NCBI RefSeq assembly: GCF_041260155.1
Contig: NC_091933.1
Location: 26,340,674 to 26,404,673 of the forward strand
Reading direction: 5' to 3'
Length of the DNA: 64,000 bases
Origin: Ptychodera flava
Lineage: Eukaryota > Hemichordata > Enteropneusta > Ptychoderidae
The position numbers were made by a program, and so were the translations under genes. Of the stretch, positions 1 to 48,247 are shown one piece after another. The notes beneath the pieces are model-generated. The model did no database searches and was not told the DNA's origin. It saw nothing but the letters and a program-made list of their open reading frames with translations. Each line of letters opens with the position of its first letter. Position 1 is the stretch's first letter.

Positions 1-446
1 TTTCCAACCGAGTCTGTGTATAAAACTTCCCAGCTAGCTGTATGTAAAATTTTCCCACCGAGTCTGTGTATAAAACTTCCCAGCTGGCTGTATGTAAAAT
101 TTTCCAACCGAGTCTGTGTATAAGACTTCCCAGCGTGGTGTGTCTTCAGAACGAGTTTGTATATGTAAAATTTTTCCACTGAGTCTGTGTATAAAACTTC
201 CCAGCGTGCTGTGTCTTCAGAACGAGTTTGTATGTAAAATTTTCCCACCGAATCTGTGTATAAAACTTCTCAGCTATAGCTCTCTTCAGAACGAGTCTGT
301 ATGTAAAATTTACCCACCGAGTCTGTGTATAAAACTTCCCAGCTATAGCTGTGCCCTCAGAACGAGACTGTATGTAAAATTTTGCTGTGTGTAGTTGTAT
401 CATCAGACCGAGGCTGATATATATAAACTTTTTGCAGCTGTGCTGA
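1..446. repeat. Tandem minisatellite array, direct copy of the palindrome's right-arm array
   Basis: The array alternates blocks like gagtctgtgtataaaacttc and ctgtatgtaaaattttcc with a period near 50 bp, plus longer variants containing tcttcagaacgag. It matches about 5290-5745 in the same orientation and 1030-1490 in inverse orientation. At about 446 it switches abruptly to the outer edge of the palindrome (taccaggcgcc). This suggests part of a second, neighbouring copy of the same foldback unit that continues to the left of the window. Reading frames across it are repeat artefacts. Confidence 0.8.
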
Positions 447-531
447 TACCAGGCGCCAAATGTAAAAAAATAATTTACACAATCAAGCTTTTTTAGAAAT
501 AGAAAAGATGGAAAATGTATATATAGAGAGG

Positions 532-534
<3 letters not shown>

Positions 535-602
<68 letters not shown>

Positions 603-606
603 TATG
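535..606. repeat. (TA)n microsatellite, left arm
   Basis: A run of about 35 TA units. Its counterpart lies in the right arm at 6145-6217. Confidence 0.95.
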
Positions 607-719
607 TGTGCGTGTGTATACACACACATACAGATACATTGCCCCACACGTTTGCGTATGCATACATATACATAGTAAAAAATACGCGCACGCATATAGC
701 GTATTCATTCATACATGTA

Positions 720-856
720 GAATACATACATACATACATACATACATACATACATACATACATACATACATACATACATACATACATACATACATACATA
801 CATACATACATACATACATACATACATACATACATACATACATACATACATACATC
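720..856. repeat. (CATA)n microsatellite, left arm
   Basis: About 33 tetranucleotide units. The inverted counterpart (TATG)n lies at 5916-6020 and is shorter, so the arms have drifted in copy number or were unequally copied. Confidence 0.95.
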
Positions 857-1029
857 GGACTTTGATACCGCTCGAAGATTTTACATCAAGCCTCGTTTTC
901 GAGGCAGCTGCTGACGTTTACAGTATCTGACAGCGCTGCAAAATCTTATATACACAGCCTCGTTCTGATGAAGTATCGCTGTATCAGAACGAGGTTCTAT
1001 ATGTGAGAAATTTACTCAGCTCAGCACAG

Positions 1030-1500
1030 CTGCAAAAAGTTTATATATATCAGCCTCGATCTGATGATACAACTACACACAGCAAAATTTTACATACAGT
1101 CTCGTTCTGAGGGCACAGCTATAGCTGGGAAGTTTTATACACAGACTCGGTGGGTAAATTTTACATACAGACTCGTTCTGAAGAGAGCTATAGCTGAGAA
1201 GTTTTATACACAGACTCGGTGGAAAAATTTTACATATACAAACTCGTTCTGAAGACACACCACGCTGGGAAGTTTTATACACAGACTCGGTGGAAAAATT
1301 TTACATATACAAACTCGTTCTGAAGACACACCACGCTGGGAAGTCTTATACACAGACTTGGTTGGAAAATTTTACATACAGCTAGCTGGGATTAGTTTTA
1401 GACAGACTCGGTTGGAAAATTTTACATACAGCCAGCTAGGAAGTTTTATACACAGACTCCATGGACACTTTTACATACAGACTCGTCTTGGATTGAGTGT
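1030..1500. repeat. Tandem 50-bp repeat array, left arm (inverted)
   Basis: The reverse complement of the arrays at 1-446 and 5197-5745, built from units such as gaagttttatacacagactc and aaaattttacatac. Confidence 0.85.
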
Positions 1501-1604
1501 AATACCTGGTGATGCTTGTGCTCAGAAAGCGTGATTGAACTCTGCCCGGTATCGTAAGCAGCTAGACCCTGGCAAGACTAAAGCTGCTACACACATAGTG
1601 CTAG

Positions 1605-2273
1605 TTCTGCATGGCAGGGCTGTGTGTTACCGGCGTTATACGGCCTCCCACCACAAGAGCCACTATGGGAGCACGGCCCCCGGGGAGGTATTAACTCCAT
1701 GGCTAATAGTATGGGGGGGGGGGGCTCCGCACGAACATGGAAACCCAAACTGTTGTGATACCAGTTTTGAGCAAAAACCTACCCTTTCTGATACCTAGTT
1801 GTGGAAACGCAGCTATCTCTTGGTGGGGTAGCGTGAGTTGCTATGTTAGTGGAGGGGTTGACCTTTGACCCGCATAGCAACTCACGCTACCCCGCCAACA
1901 GATAGCTGTGTTTCCACAGCTTTAGTATCTGATACCATACAATACCATACGTATACAGATACGACTCACTCGCCTTGCGTACCAGGGGTACCAACAGTCA
2001 AACCGACAGATCGGAAATATTGATGGTAGATCTGGGATGTAGATACATGGGTTTCCAGTGTTGACAGCATGATTTTGTAAATGTCAGATTGTGTTTAAAA
2101 CCGGACCCTTTCTCATACCAACACCTCGTGAAAAGTATACCCTTTCTGATACCAAACAGCGCAAAAAACCACCCCTTCCGCACGGACCCTCCCCGTATAG
2201 CCATCTATGGGAGTTACCCTCCCCCCCGGGGAAGGCCGTATAACGCCGGTAACACACAGCTCTGCCATGAAGA
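1605..2273. mobile_element. Non-autonomous DNA transposon inserted in the left palindrome arm
   Basis: The terminal inverted repeats are about 45 bp, starting ttctgcatggcag on the left and ending ctgccatgaaga on the right, and both contain tgtgtgttaccggcgttata. The flanks show a 5-bp target duplication, GCTAG (1600-1604 and 2274-2278). The element is absent from the matching place in the right arm (near 5090), which gives the empty-site comparison. No coding capacity is seen. The superfamily is not assigned. Confidence 0.75.
1799..1921. repeat. Internal inverted repeat (hairpin)
   Basis: The arms tgtggaaacgcagctatctc and its near-perfect complement flank a loop of about 25 bases. It lies in the middle of the 1605-2273 element and both arms contain ggtagcgtgagttgctatg. 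Confidence 0.85.
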
Positions 2274-2416
2274 GCTAGCATAGTGTTAGCGCTTATGCTA
2301 TTCAAGTGCATTTGAACTTTCCAGTTTATTTTGTGCTAGCCACAACAATGACCGTGGTATTGCTATCACGAGAGATCACCACTGATCTGGGCTGTTCGTA
2401 GAAGAAAGGATATGCG

Positions 2417-3194
2417 CACAGGCGCTCCTTAGCTGGTTAGTCTGCTAAGTAGATCGATTTTCGGCTCGATTTATCGATCCCGTAGTCGATATGCCCGCCA
2501 CTGCAACCTAAATACTCACAAGGTGTGCAACACAATCACTCAAAAAACACACCACCCGATTTGTCTACTGGCCGAGCGCTCACACAAACATTCAGAACTA
2601 CACTCCCATATACCTAGTTGGATCACAAATTCAACCATCTCCTCGGAAATCACGCTGATGAACGTGTTACTCGCGTCATCTTGAAGAAATCGGCCGTGTT
2701 TTGAGATCAAGCGGGGTGAAATGCGGCCTGCAGAACGATTCTACCATATGATGCAATTTTTCCACTGCTGATTGGCTAATCAACGGCCAAAACAAAGGTC
2801 ACTGCAAGACGTCACTGGTGAAGTACAGTCGAACCAATCAGCAGTGGAAAAAATTACGTCATATTGTAGAATCGTTCTGCAGGCTGCATTTCACCCCGCT
2901 TGGTCTTAAAACACGGCCGATTTCTTCAAGATGACGCGAGTAACACGCTCTTTGGCGTGATTTTCGAGGAGATGATTAAATTTGTGATCCAACCAGGTAT
3001 ATGGGAGTGTAGTTCTGAATGTTTTGTTTGAGCGCTCGGCCAGTAGACAAATCAGGTGGTGTGTTTTTTGAGTGATTGTGTTGCACACCTTGTGAGTATT
3101 TAGGTTGCAGTGGTGGGTATATCGACCACGGGATCGATAAATCGAGCCGAAAATCGATCTACTTAGCAGTCTAACCAGCTAAGGAGCGCCTGTG
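2417..3194. mobile_element. hAT-like foldback MITE inserted in the left palindrome arm
   Basis: Near-identical inverted repeats of about 360 bp (cacaggcgctccttagctgg at the left, its complement ending at 3194) flank a short centre near 2800. An 8-bp direct repeat, GATATGCG, lies on both sides (2409-2416 and 3195-3202). The 8-bp duplication and CA...TG ends fit the hAT superfamily. It is missing from the corresponding point of the right arm, so it arrived after the palindrome formed. Reading frames within it are repeat artefacts. Confidence 0.75.
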
Positions 3195-3687
3195 GATATG
3201 CGGTAGGCGTCGACCACACAGTGCTCGTTCACTGCAGGTCACTGCAGTCGGCTGTGCAACCTACTTTCGCGGTCTACAGAGTTAAGAGAATAAAGACAAA
3301 AATTTAATTCGGAAATTTTGGTGCAATAAACCCATGCACTATGATGGATGAAGGCAAATTTGTGCAACAAGACAGCAATTCTTGGTCTTGGACTTTCCTC
3401 GGGGCATTCGACGCAAGGAGAATGGCGGTACACAGAGCATGGTGCTTGGTTGTGTTTACGAGAATTAGAAATGATCAGATATTCCAATTCACCAGTCAAT
3501 CAGCGACACTCAGCCGATAGAGTATATGAGATTCATTGAACATGGCATGGAGGTAGAAAGAGATCTCTTGCGACCTCCATGTCGTCTTCAATGAATCTCA
3601 TATACTCTGTCGGTTGAGCGTCGCTGATTTACTGGTGTTTTGAGTGTCTGATCATTTCTAATTCTCGTAAACACAACCGTTGTATTA

Positions 3688-3842
3688 GGGACTGGTCAGT
3701 GTCTTCGGCCTAGGGGGCGGTGGATTATTTTTTGCCGACGTCAAAAAGTGGCTGAACCCCCCATTCCAACTTTCAAAAACAGGGTGACCCCCCTGTGTGA
3801 AACAAAGGTTAACAAAAGGTGGAATATAAATTGAATAATTCA

Positions 3843-3937
<95 letters not shown>

Positions 3938-4614
3938 CCTATATATAGGCCTATATATAATGTTGGGGGTATATTTTCAACAATCAGTCATTCTGTGTTT
4001 TAATGAAATTGGTGTCATGTCAGTTGTAAGATAGGAACTTAAAAGTGTCAATTCTAAAGTTTGAGTACAGTATTTTGAATGAGCTGTATGTATTCCAACT
4101 CTAGATCTCTTTATGCATAAGCAGATGTCCAGAAACTATTGTAAGGAAAATGTGATTGAAATATTAGTGCATGTTGCTTCTTATAGAGAAAACAGAAAGT
4201 ATCAAGAACTTGCCATGCTTTTCATATGAAGGGCATGCTGAAAAATATGTTTGATATTTTAAAGAAATGCGCCCAAGGGCGCGCCGAAAAATTTTAAACA
4301 TACAGATATCTCAAATATATATATGTCAAATATATAAAGTTTTGCACTAGGACAGGGCTCTAAAAATATGTCTTATTATTATTAAAGTAACGCGCCCGAA
4401 GGGCGCCCGAAAATGCAACTCAATGCTGAAATTTGTGGCTGGCACAATGCATTTTATGCAAGTATGAGCCCTTGTTGAACTTGAAAAACACACTGAAACC
4501 CCCCCCCCCCCCCTATTGGGCATTTCAAAAACATGGTGCTCCCATCACCAAAGTCAAAAACAGGGTGACCCCCATGAATCCACCGCCCCCCTGGCTACGC
4601 AACTGACTAGTCCC
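3688..4614. mobile_element. Harbinger-like MITE inserted in the right palindrome arm
   Basis: The inverted ends begin gggactggtcagt and finish actgactagtccc, and both then carry gggggcggtggatt or its complement. A 3-bp TTA duplication (3685-3687 and 4615-4617) fits the TWA target of PIF/Harbinger elements. The interior has (TA)n, cagggtgaccccc repeats near both ends and a C-run. No transposase is seen. The related TIR class occurs at 23720, 35012 and 48248. Confidence 0.75.
3845..3935. repeat. (TA)n microsatellite inside the MITE
   Basis: Interrupted TA repeats, followed by two ataggcctat blocks. Confidence 0.9.
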
Positions 4615-4880
4615 TTAGCTACATGCTCGCGTGTACCTCCATGCTCCTTGTGTCAAATGCCCCGAGTAAAGTCCAAGACCAAGAATTGCTGTCTTTTTTA
4701 CTCAAATTTACCTTCATTCATCATTGTGCATGGGTTTATTGCACCAAGATTTCAGTATTAAATTTTTGTCTTTATTCTCGTAACTGTGTAGACCGCGAAA
4801 GTTCGTTGCACAGCTGACGGACTGCAGCGGTCTCAGTGAACGATCGGTGTATGGTTGACGCCGTTGTATGGTTGACGAGT

Positions 4881-4950
4881 AGCCCTGCGTACAGGTCTGT
4901 GTGTTCCCGGCCGTATAACGCCGGGAACACACAGACATGTACACAGGGCT
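4881..4950. repeat. 70-bp perfect-ended hairpin in the right arm
   Basis: agccctgcgtacaggtctgt pairs with its near complement ending cagggct. The loop side contains ccgtataacgcc, and tgtgtgtt-cccggc resembles the TIR of the 1605-2273 element. It is absent from the equivalent spot in the left arm, so it is a separate small insertion, perhaps a residue of a related element. Confidence 0.7.
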
Positions 4951-5196
4951 AGGCTGCGAGCAGCCCAGATCAGTGGTGATCTCACCTGATAGCAATACCA
5001 CGATCATTGTTGTGGCTATACCTTACTAGATCAAAATAAACCGGAAAGTTCAAATGCACTTTAATAGCACAAGCGCCAGCACTATCCCGGAGCACTATGC
5101 GTGTATTGGCTTTCGTCTTGCCAGGGTCTAGCCGCGTACGATACCGGGCAGAGTTCAATCACGCTTTCTGAGCACAAGCATCACCAGGTATTACAC

Positions 5197-5745
5197 TCAA
5201 TCCAAGACGAGTCTGTATGTAAAAGTGTCCCATGGAGTCTGTGTATAAAACTTCCTAGCTGGCTGTATGTAAAATTTTCCAACCGAGTCTGTGTATAAAA
5301 CTTCCCAGCTAGCTGTATGTAAAATTTTCCCACCGAGTCTGTGTATAAAACTTCCCAGCTGGCTGTATGTAAACTTTTCCAACCGAGTCTGTGTATAAAA
5401 CTTCCCAGCTAGCTGTATGTAAAATTTTCCCACCGAGTCTGTGTATAAAACTTCCCAGCTGGCTGTATATAAAATTTTCCAACCGAGTCTGTGTATAAGA
5501 CTTCCCAGCGTGGTGTGTCTTCAGAACAAGTTTGTATATGTAAAATTTGAACCGAGTCTGTGTATAAAACTTCTCAGCTATAGCTCTCTTCAGAACGAGT
5601 CTGTATGTAAAATTTACCCACTGAGTCTGTGTATAAAACTTCCCAGCTATAGCTGTGCCCTCAGAACGAGACTGTATGTAAAATTTTGCTGTGTGTAGTT
5701 GTATCATCAGATCGAGGCTGATATATATAAACTTTTTGCAGCTGT
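5197..5745. repeat. Tandem 50-bp repeat array, right arm
   Basis: Same unit family as 1-446 and 1030-1500. It alternates between variants with cagctagctg and cagctggctg, then the longer tcttcagaacgag variants. Confidence 0.85.
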
Positions 5746-5915
5746 GCTGAGCTGAGTAAATTTCTCACATATAGAACCTCGTTCTGATACAGCGATACTT
5801 CATCAGAACGAGGCTGTGTATATAAGATTTTGCAGCGCTGTCAGATACTGTAAACGTCAGCAGCTGCCTCGAAAACGAGGCTTGATGTAAAATCTTCGAG
5901 CGGTATCAAAGTCCG

Positions 5916-6020
5916 ATGTATGTATGTATGTATGTATGTATGTATGTATGTATGTATGTATGTATGTATGTATGTATGTATGTATGTATGTATGTATGTA
6001 TGTATGTATGTATGTATGTA
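5916..6020. repeat. (TATG)n microsatellite, right arm
   Basis: About 26 units, the mirror of 720-856. Confidence 0.95.
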
Positions 6021-6140
6021 TTCTACATGTATGAATGAATACGCTATATGCGTGCGCGTATTTTTTACTATGTATATGTATGCATACGCAAACGTGTGGG
6101 GCAATGTATCTGTATGTGTGTGTATACACACGCACACATA

Positions 6141-6144
<4 letters not shown>

Positions 6145-6217
<73 letters not shown>
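6145..6217. repeat. (TA)n microsatellite, right arm
   Basis: The mirror of 535-606, close to the right end of the palindrome. Confidence 0.95.
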
Positions 6218-6221
<4 letters not shown>

Positions 6222-6308
6222 CCTCTCTATATATACATTTTCCATCTTTTCTATCTCTAAAAAAAGCTTGATTGTGTAAATTAATTTTTTTACATTTGGC
6301 GCCTGGTA

Positions 6309-7327
6309 CCAGGGGACTGACCGCTTTTCCCTGCGCTGTCAACATGATCCACTTGTTCTGCACAAGATAATTGCTACCAACACAGTCCGTTAATGGGGAA
6401 AATAGTCGAGATATTTACGATTCATTTCTACCGCCTGTTTATGGATTTCTCTCAAATACCGAGAATCATTTTGTAGATGTTCGTCATCTCTACTAGAAAA
6501 AATGTTTCCAAGGTTATTTGTGTACGCGTATGGCATTTTGCTAGAAGTATGGCGTATGGCATTTTGCTAGGAGTAAGAGCGATGCCAGGGCTGTAAAATG
6601 GTACCTAACTTTTTGTTGTCCGACGCAGACTAAAAATGGTACGCGATTTTGCGCTGGCAGAGATATCAACCGCTCCTATCCAGGCTTGTATATAGGCATC
6701 ATTTACACCTCCCCATTTATTTCCTTCCTTCACTTCATGAGGGCGCTTAGCCTTCGGTCTTGTCTGCGGCACAACAGTCCCTTCACTCTGGGCATAGGAC
6801 AAGTCCTGCTCCACTTTCCTCATGTATTCCCCTAGGGACGGACATACTTCATTTCCTGTCCCTCGGTCGAAGTCGCAAGCCAGACGATAAATCTGTACTT
6901 ATCCCAATACATATATTTTGAAATTTGTACTTTACAGTTTTTTTACTTTGAAATTTATCAATAAATTCCTGAAAGTTCAACTGTTTCGAGTATTCTGCGC
7001 ATTTGTAAACAATTATTGTTATAACTTGTCTGTAAAACACAAAAACGATTGTATTTAATAATATAATTGACCAACATCAGCACTAGTGTGGAATACGCTT
7101 CATAGGGTTGCACATGTTACTGCACATTACAAAAAGGTAACCTTTGATTTGGGTCACGAATGTCACGAATTTGAAAGTAGCTATGAATTATTATATTTAC
7201 AGAGACGCTTTATAATGCACCTTATCACCGCCCCTCCTTTCATAGAGTGAACAAGTCAACGCTGAACGATCGCACTACAGCTCCGCTTCTGCACTGGCTT
7301 GAGATGGCATCGTCCGAACGGACGTGA
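6309..7327. other. Unique DNA between the palindrome and the SUR-like gene
   Basis: No recognised gene. A short direct duplication (tatggcattttgctag) occurs at about 6530-6575. An ATG at 7304 is in frame with the first recognised exon, but an in-frame TGA at 7325 follows after seven codons. The true start codon therefore probably lies in an upstream exon not identified here. A promoter is likely in or upstream of this stretch, but no motif decides it. Confidence 0.5.
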
Positions 7328-44134
<36,807 letters not shown>

Positions 44135-44825
44135 TGTCAACATTTCCCAATCGATTCCGTTAACGTGTTCAATATTAATCAGCTTTATTCCAATCAAATA
44201 TATTCTTGGATATTTTCACGGGATTGTCTTTGTGTTGTTACCTGGACAATTAAATAAGCTCGGCGATGTGACGTCATACTTTTTGTATCAGTGCCAATTT
44301 TACGCTAAAGGCAGATAACTTTCATGGGTTACGAGAAAAAGAAAAGACAAGCATCCATTTATTCACCATGTCTTCTCTTCCTGACGGACAGTTAAGACGT
44401 TGGTACTTTAGATGAGATACCTAGGTACAGTGCGTTTAGAGTACATGTACTATTACAGGCATATTTCTCAGGAGCGAAATACACCTGTCCATTTCTTTGC
44501 CTGAGTGTGACTCCTTTCACAATTTTATATTTTTCCCCATAATCAGAATGAAAACATTTAGTATTGATATGTTAACGTTTGTGATTTTCATCATGAATGA
44601 TATAAAAAATTTCTTGTTGTAATACTTTTTTCAATGGCGCATTGGCATGGTAATTCATGAATCAAATGTTTCTGTTATTAGTGACGTGGTTTTCTGCTGG
44701 GAAGGCTGCAGAATGAACAGAATTTTATCCACAAATTTTGGCGCTAAGACAAAACAGCGAATGCCAACAGAATCTCCAATCATGATGCTTTTACGCTGCA
44801 AATAAAGAAATCAATGATTTTCACA
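44135..44825 (+). promoter_or_regulatory. Probable 3' UTR and polyadenylation signal of the SUR-like gene
   Basis: The first clear AATAAA after the stop codon is at 44801-44806. Another AATAAA cluster lies at about 44955-44970. No coding sequence between. Confidence 0.5.
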
Positions 44826-45468
44826 CCTCAAGTGCTTTAACTTCGTCGTTTGTTCTGTAGTCACCACCAAATGCACTGGACAAATTAGGTATCCACCTTG
44901 AAATCTTGCAGGTCATCACTAAGATACGCACATTTCCGTCGTCTTCGATATATTTTCAAAATAAAATAAAGTGTGTATTATACATTTTCCCATTAAGCAG
45001 CAGTTTTTACTCTCCAACGATCTTGAGATTTTTCGGCAAAGGTAGCAAAGCTGACAAATTTTTCACCCTACATATTTGATTTCAGTCTTTTGATTTACCA
45101 TCACACCTCCAATATTCGAACCTTTCATTTCTTCGCGAAAATTGAGTTTCGTCCTTTCACAGGTATTTACTCGGTAACTTCACTTGCATAGCGTACTGAC
45201 ACGACGAGACAACAGAAATGGAGGCCAGGTGAGCTATTGCAGAGCGCCCCCAAGTGGTGAATGTCCAGTGGCAGTTATGCAAAGGTGCCTGTGGAAGGGG
45301 CGTGAGTGCTTAGCTCACTTGTACGTGTTCTTTCATCTCTATGTGGTTCCCAGGGGAGTTGTATTGATTATTGGTATCAGCTGGTGAGATAACTACTACC
45401 ACCAACAAACAAATAATGTACAAATGCCAAACTAAGAAATTAGGTCACTTATATTATCAACGCCCCCA

Positions 45469-45527
<59 letters not shown>

Positions 45528-48247
45528 AAATCTAATACAATGACACTCAACCCCAAAATTAAATTATAACTAAAAGGCCTTCAATTGGTGCAAACCCATG
45601 ATGTTGAGACGGTCAGTGCAGACGACAAACCTAGTGGAGCTCTGAGGAATATTAGCGGGCATTAAAATAACCAGTATTGATGTAAACCCAAAGCTATGAT
45701 TGAACATTTCGTCAACTCAATATATAGAGTGACAATGATAAAACAGTCAGTTGACAACATTTGACAAACCAACCAAGAAGCTTCCAAAATAATAAGTTCG
45801 TGCAACCTTCCAATGAGCATTTTGAAAAAGTATAGAATTGAGAAATTTAAGACGCGGGCCGTTGGCCGACATGCAGAGGCAATAAGCTGCAGCCGAAAAT
45901 AGAAAGTGCCCGGTGTTTCACAGATGTGGTAACTTTCAGATTGCTACATCTGTGAAACCTGCGGGCATAATACATTACAAACGTCAGATGGCTGACTTCT
46001 GTAAGCTTCATTCACTACGAAAACGATTGAAAACGTCACTTTCGAAGATCCGAGTTGACATAATTCACATCAATGGCAAAGGGTCATCCTTATTTTTTTC
46101 CCGTATATATGCTCTCATTTGCATCCACTAAGGGAGCATAAATTCATTGATTATAGCCTCCCCTCCCTCCGAACCGTTAAGTTGGGGTATATAGTTCAAC
46201 CTTGAATAAGCATTGCATGTAGTTTTTGCAAAGGAGAACACGATACGACGGTAACAATGTAAAGCGATGTCAGAGAATAGTAGCACACTGAAAGCCGAGC
46301 TAACATTGACAATCTGGCAACAGTCCAGTTTGCAAAGGATTAAATTTTGTGGGACCACCAAGAGATATTACCAACGCGACAAAAGATAGCATTCTTGTTA
46401 TTGTTATCGTAATTCATTTTAAACTTCCTGGAACGGAGTATTACTTGAAACCTTTGAAAAACCAAGTGGGCATGCACGGCGGGCTGCAAAGTTTAACGTA
46501 TGCGAGGGATATTTACACGATTTTTAAAGATTAGAACTTCGATTTAACTTGGGCGTGACGCAGATCATGCGTAGGCCTATAACTTCACTTCACTTCACAT
46601 AAAATTTATGACACAATTGAAAGAGAGTCACTTTTACTTTTACGTATGGTTCTTCAAAATTAGTGTCACCGATCGCGATTTGTGGTATTCCACAATAAAC
46701 AGGTCAATCGGGTCATCGTATAGCGCCACCTAGAGGCTACCATTAAATATCGCGACCGAAGTAACGGACAACATTGACTGCCGCCATTCACTACACATGC
46801 TGTGTCCGTCCAGAGTTTCTAAGTAACATTGTTATCCTTAATTTGACACAGCCATTAAGGGGCAGTAATGTCAGTGACCTGAATTTTTCACGGCTTTGAA
46901 AGAGTTTCACTCAGCAGCAATGACTCATTGTTTACAAGGGTAAATTTCATGACCCTCAGTCGTTAATCACACGGACTCGCTCCAGCCAGGCTCCAACGAC
47001 AACAACAACGGAAAAATTCCCCCATTTTGCTGAAACAGATACCTAATAAATATTTACCTGTCAGGAACGAAAAAGCAAATAAACAAAAGAAATCAAATTC
47101 ATCAAAATAGCGCCGACGTCGGGCGTAGCGGTGTTTCCGTGCGAATCGCACGACCTAGTTCCAGAGTATAAATTTGGCGGCTTCGTTGTGGAGCTAGTAC
47201 TTGGAACCATTCCTGTTCTAAATGGACACGTGAGGTATTCAGAAGAGCTGGTAGATGGATCAGACAGTCTTGCTATAGTGGCAAATTCTCACAATAACTG
47301 TCGCATGATTATCGCCATCGTGCCTACAAAGCGTGCAGGGGAGGGGGGATTCATAACTCACGAGGTGTAAGATAGAGGGACGATGAAGCAAGGAAACAGA
47401 TATATAAAATGAACAAAAGAATAAAACAGAGTCTCGCATATTGAAGGTGCCAAGGGATGGAGAAGAATACATTGCTGTGCATCACGAGAGACTTGGCACA
47501 GAGAGTTGTCAGGACCAAATGAAACGAAAAAACCGGAAGGCAGAGACGTCTGGCGAAACTTGTTATGTTAAATTATACGGTCGTTGCATTATAAATCATC
47601 TGGCTACGAAAACACAATCTCAAAACTCTTGTAAACAGAAAAGTTGGTTGAATAGGAAAGGGTGAAAATGAATGTTAAAAGTTTCATATCACGAAAATTT
47701 ATGTTGACTTGAGACAGAGCCAATTTTTATAAATTGATGGGGTCAGTCCCTCCACGAACTATGCTTCAGCTGAATGTGATCAGAAGCAAACTGCAAGACG
47801 ATTCCCTTCAACTCAAGCTGTGGCATCTGTCAAAATGGAGATACGTGTGGATATTGGACCTCGAAAACGGTTATGCCTCGAGCCAAAGTAGAAAATATAT
47901 TTCACATGTTGGAAAGACGGCTGCCTTGCTGTTATTAGATATACCCCAGGGCAGTTCCAGCGCAAATGGCCAATATGTGACGTAGCTTATGAAATCAGTG
48001 CCACGTGAGGGTATTGTAAGCATTTATAATAAATATACTTCCCGTGGAGAACTACATCGAAGCGGTATATGCCGCTATGTAGCTCAAAGATTCGTGAAAT
48101 GCAATTTATAGATCTAACTAAATTTGTCTAACAACGCTAAAGCGCAAAGCCCTATGCTCAGCAGCGCCTTAAATAGTGTAATGCATTGCCATTTCACAAG
48201 GTTACACCCGCATACGTATTTCTAATGACTGCGAGTGATATTTTTAA
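44826..48247. other. Gene-poor intergenic DNA
   Basis: No exon recognised on either strand. Contains a (TC)n run. Short open frames are scattered and match no family I know. No Kir6-like pore sequence (T-I-G-F/Y-G) was found. Confidence 0.5.
45470..45522. repeat. (TC)n microsatellite
   Basis: About 26 CT units. Confidence 0.95.

Larger units (their letters stand above)
447..6308. mobile_element. Giant palindromic (foldback-type) element, invaded by other elements
   Basis: The two arms are reverse complements from the outer ends (taccaggcgcc at 447, ggcgcctggta ending 6308) to a centre at agatct (3561-3566), with no spacer. Matching pairs include 480-860 with 5900-6290, 1030-1570 with 5130-5750, 2290-2400 with 4960-5065, 3240-3440 with 4630-4830, and 3440-3545 with 3585-3690. 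After removing later insertions each arm is about 1.7 kb. The outer parts consist of tandem 50-bp repeats, as in foldback/TU-type transposons whose inverted ends are repeat arrays. No transposase is visible, so it is presumably non-autonomous. It could instead be a palindromic duplication rather than a transposon. Confidence 0.75.

Noticed and set aside
116-914. Several long overlapping open frames on both strands in the repeat arrays.
   Set aside because: They are translations of tandem repeats and microsatellites (runs of YI, HT and MYVC) and carry no protein signal.
447-6308. The outer ends (tttggcgcctggtacc) look like a retroelement LTR edge with a tRNA primer-binding site.
   Set aside because: The same sequence occurs in inverted orientation at both ends, with no polyprotein fragments between. 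A palindrome is not an LTR element layout.
5920-6363. Possible CRISPR-like or regularly spaced repeats in the 1-6300 region.
   Set aside because: The repeats are contiguous minisatellites without unique spacers, in a eukaryotic context.
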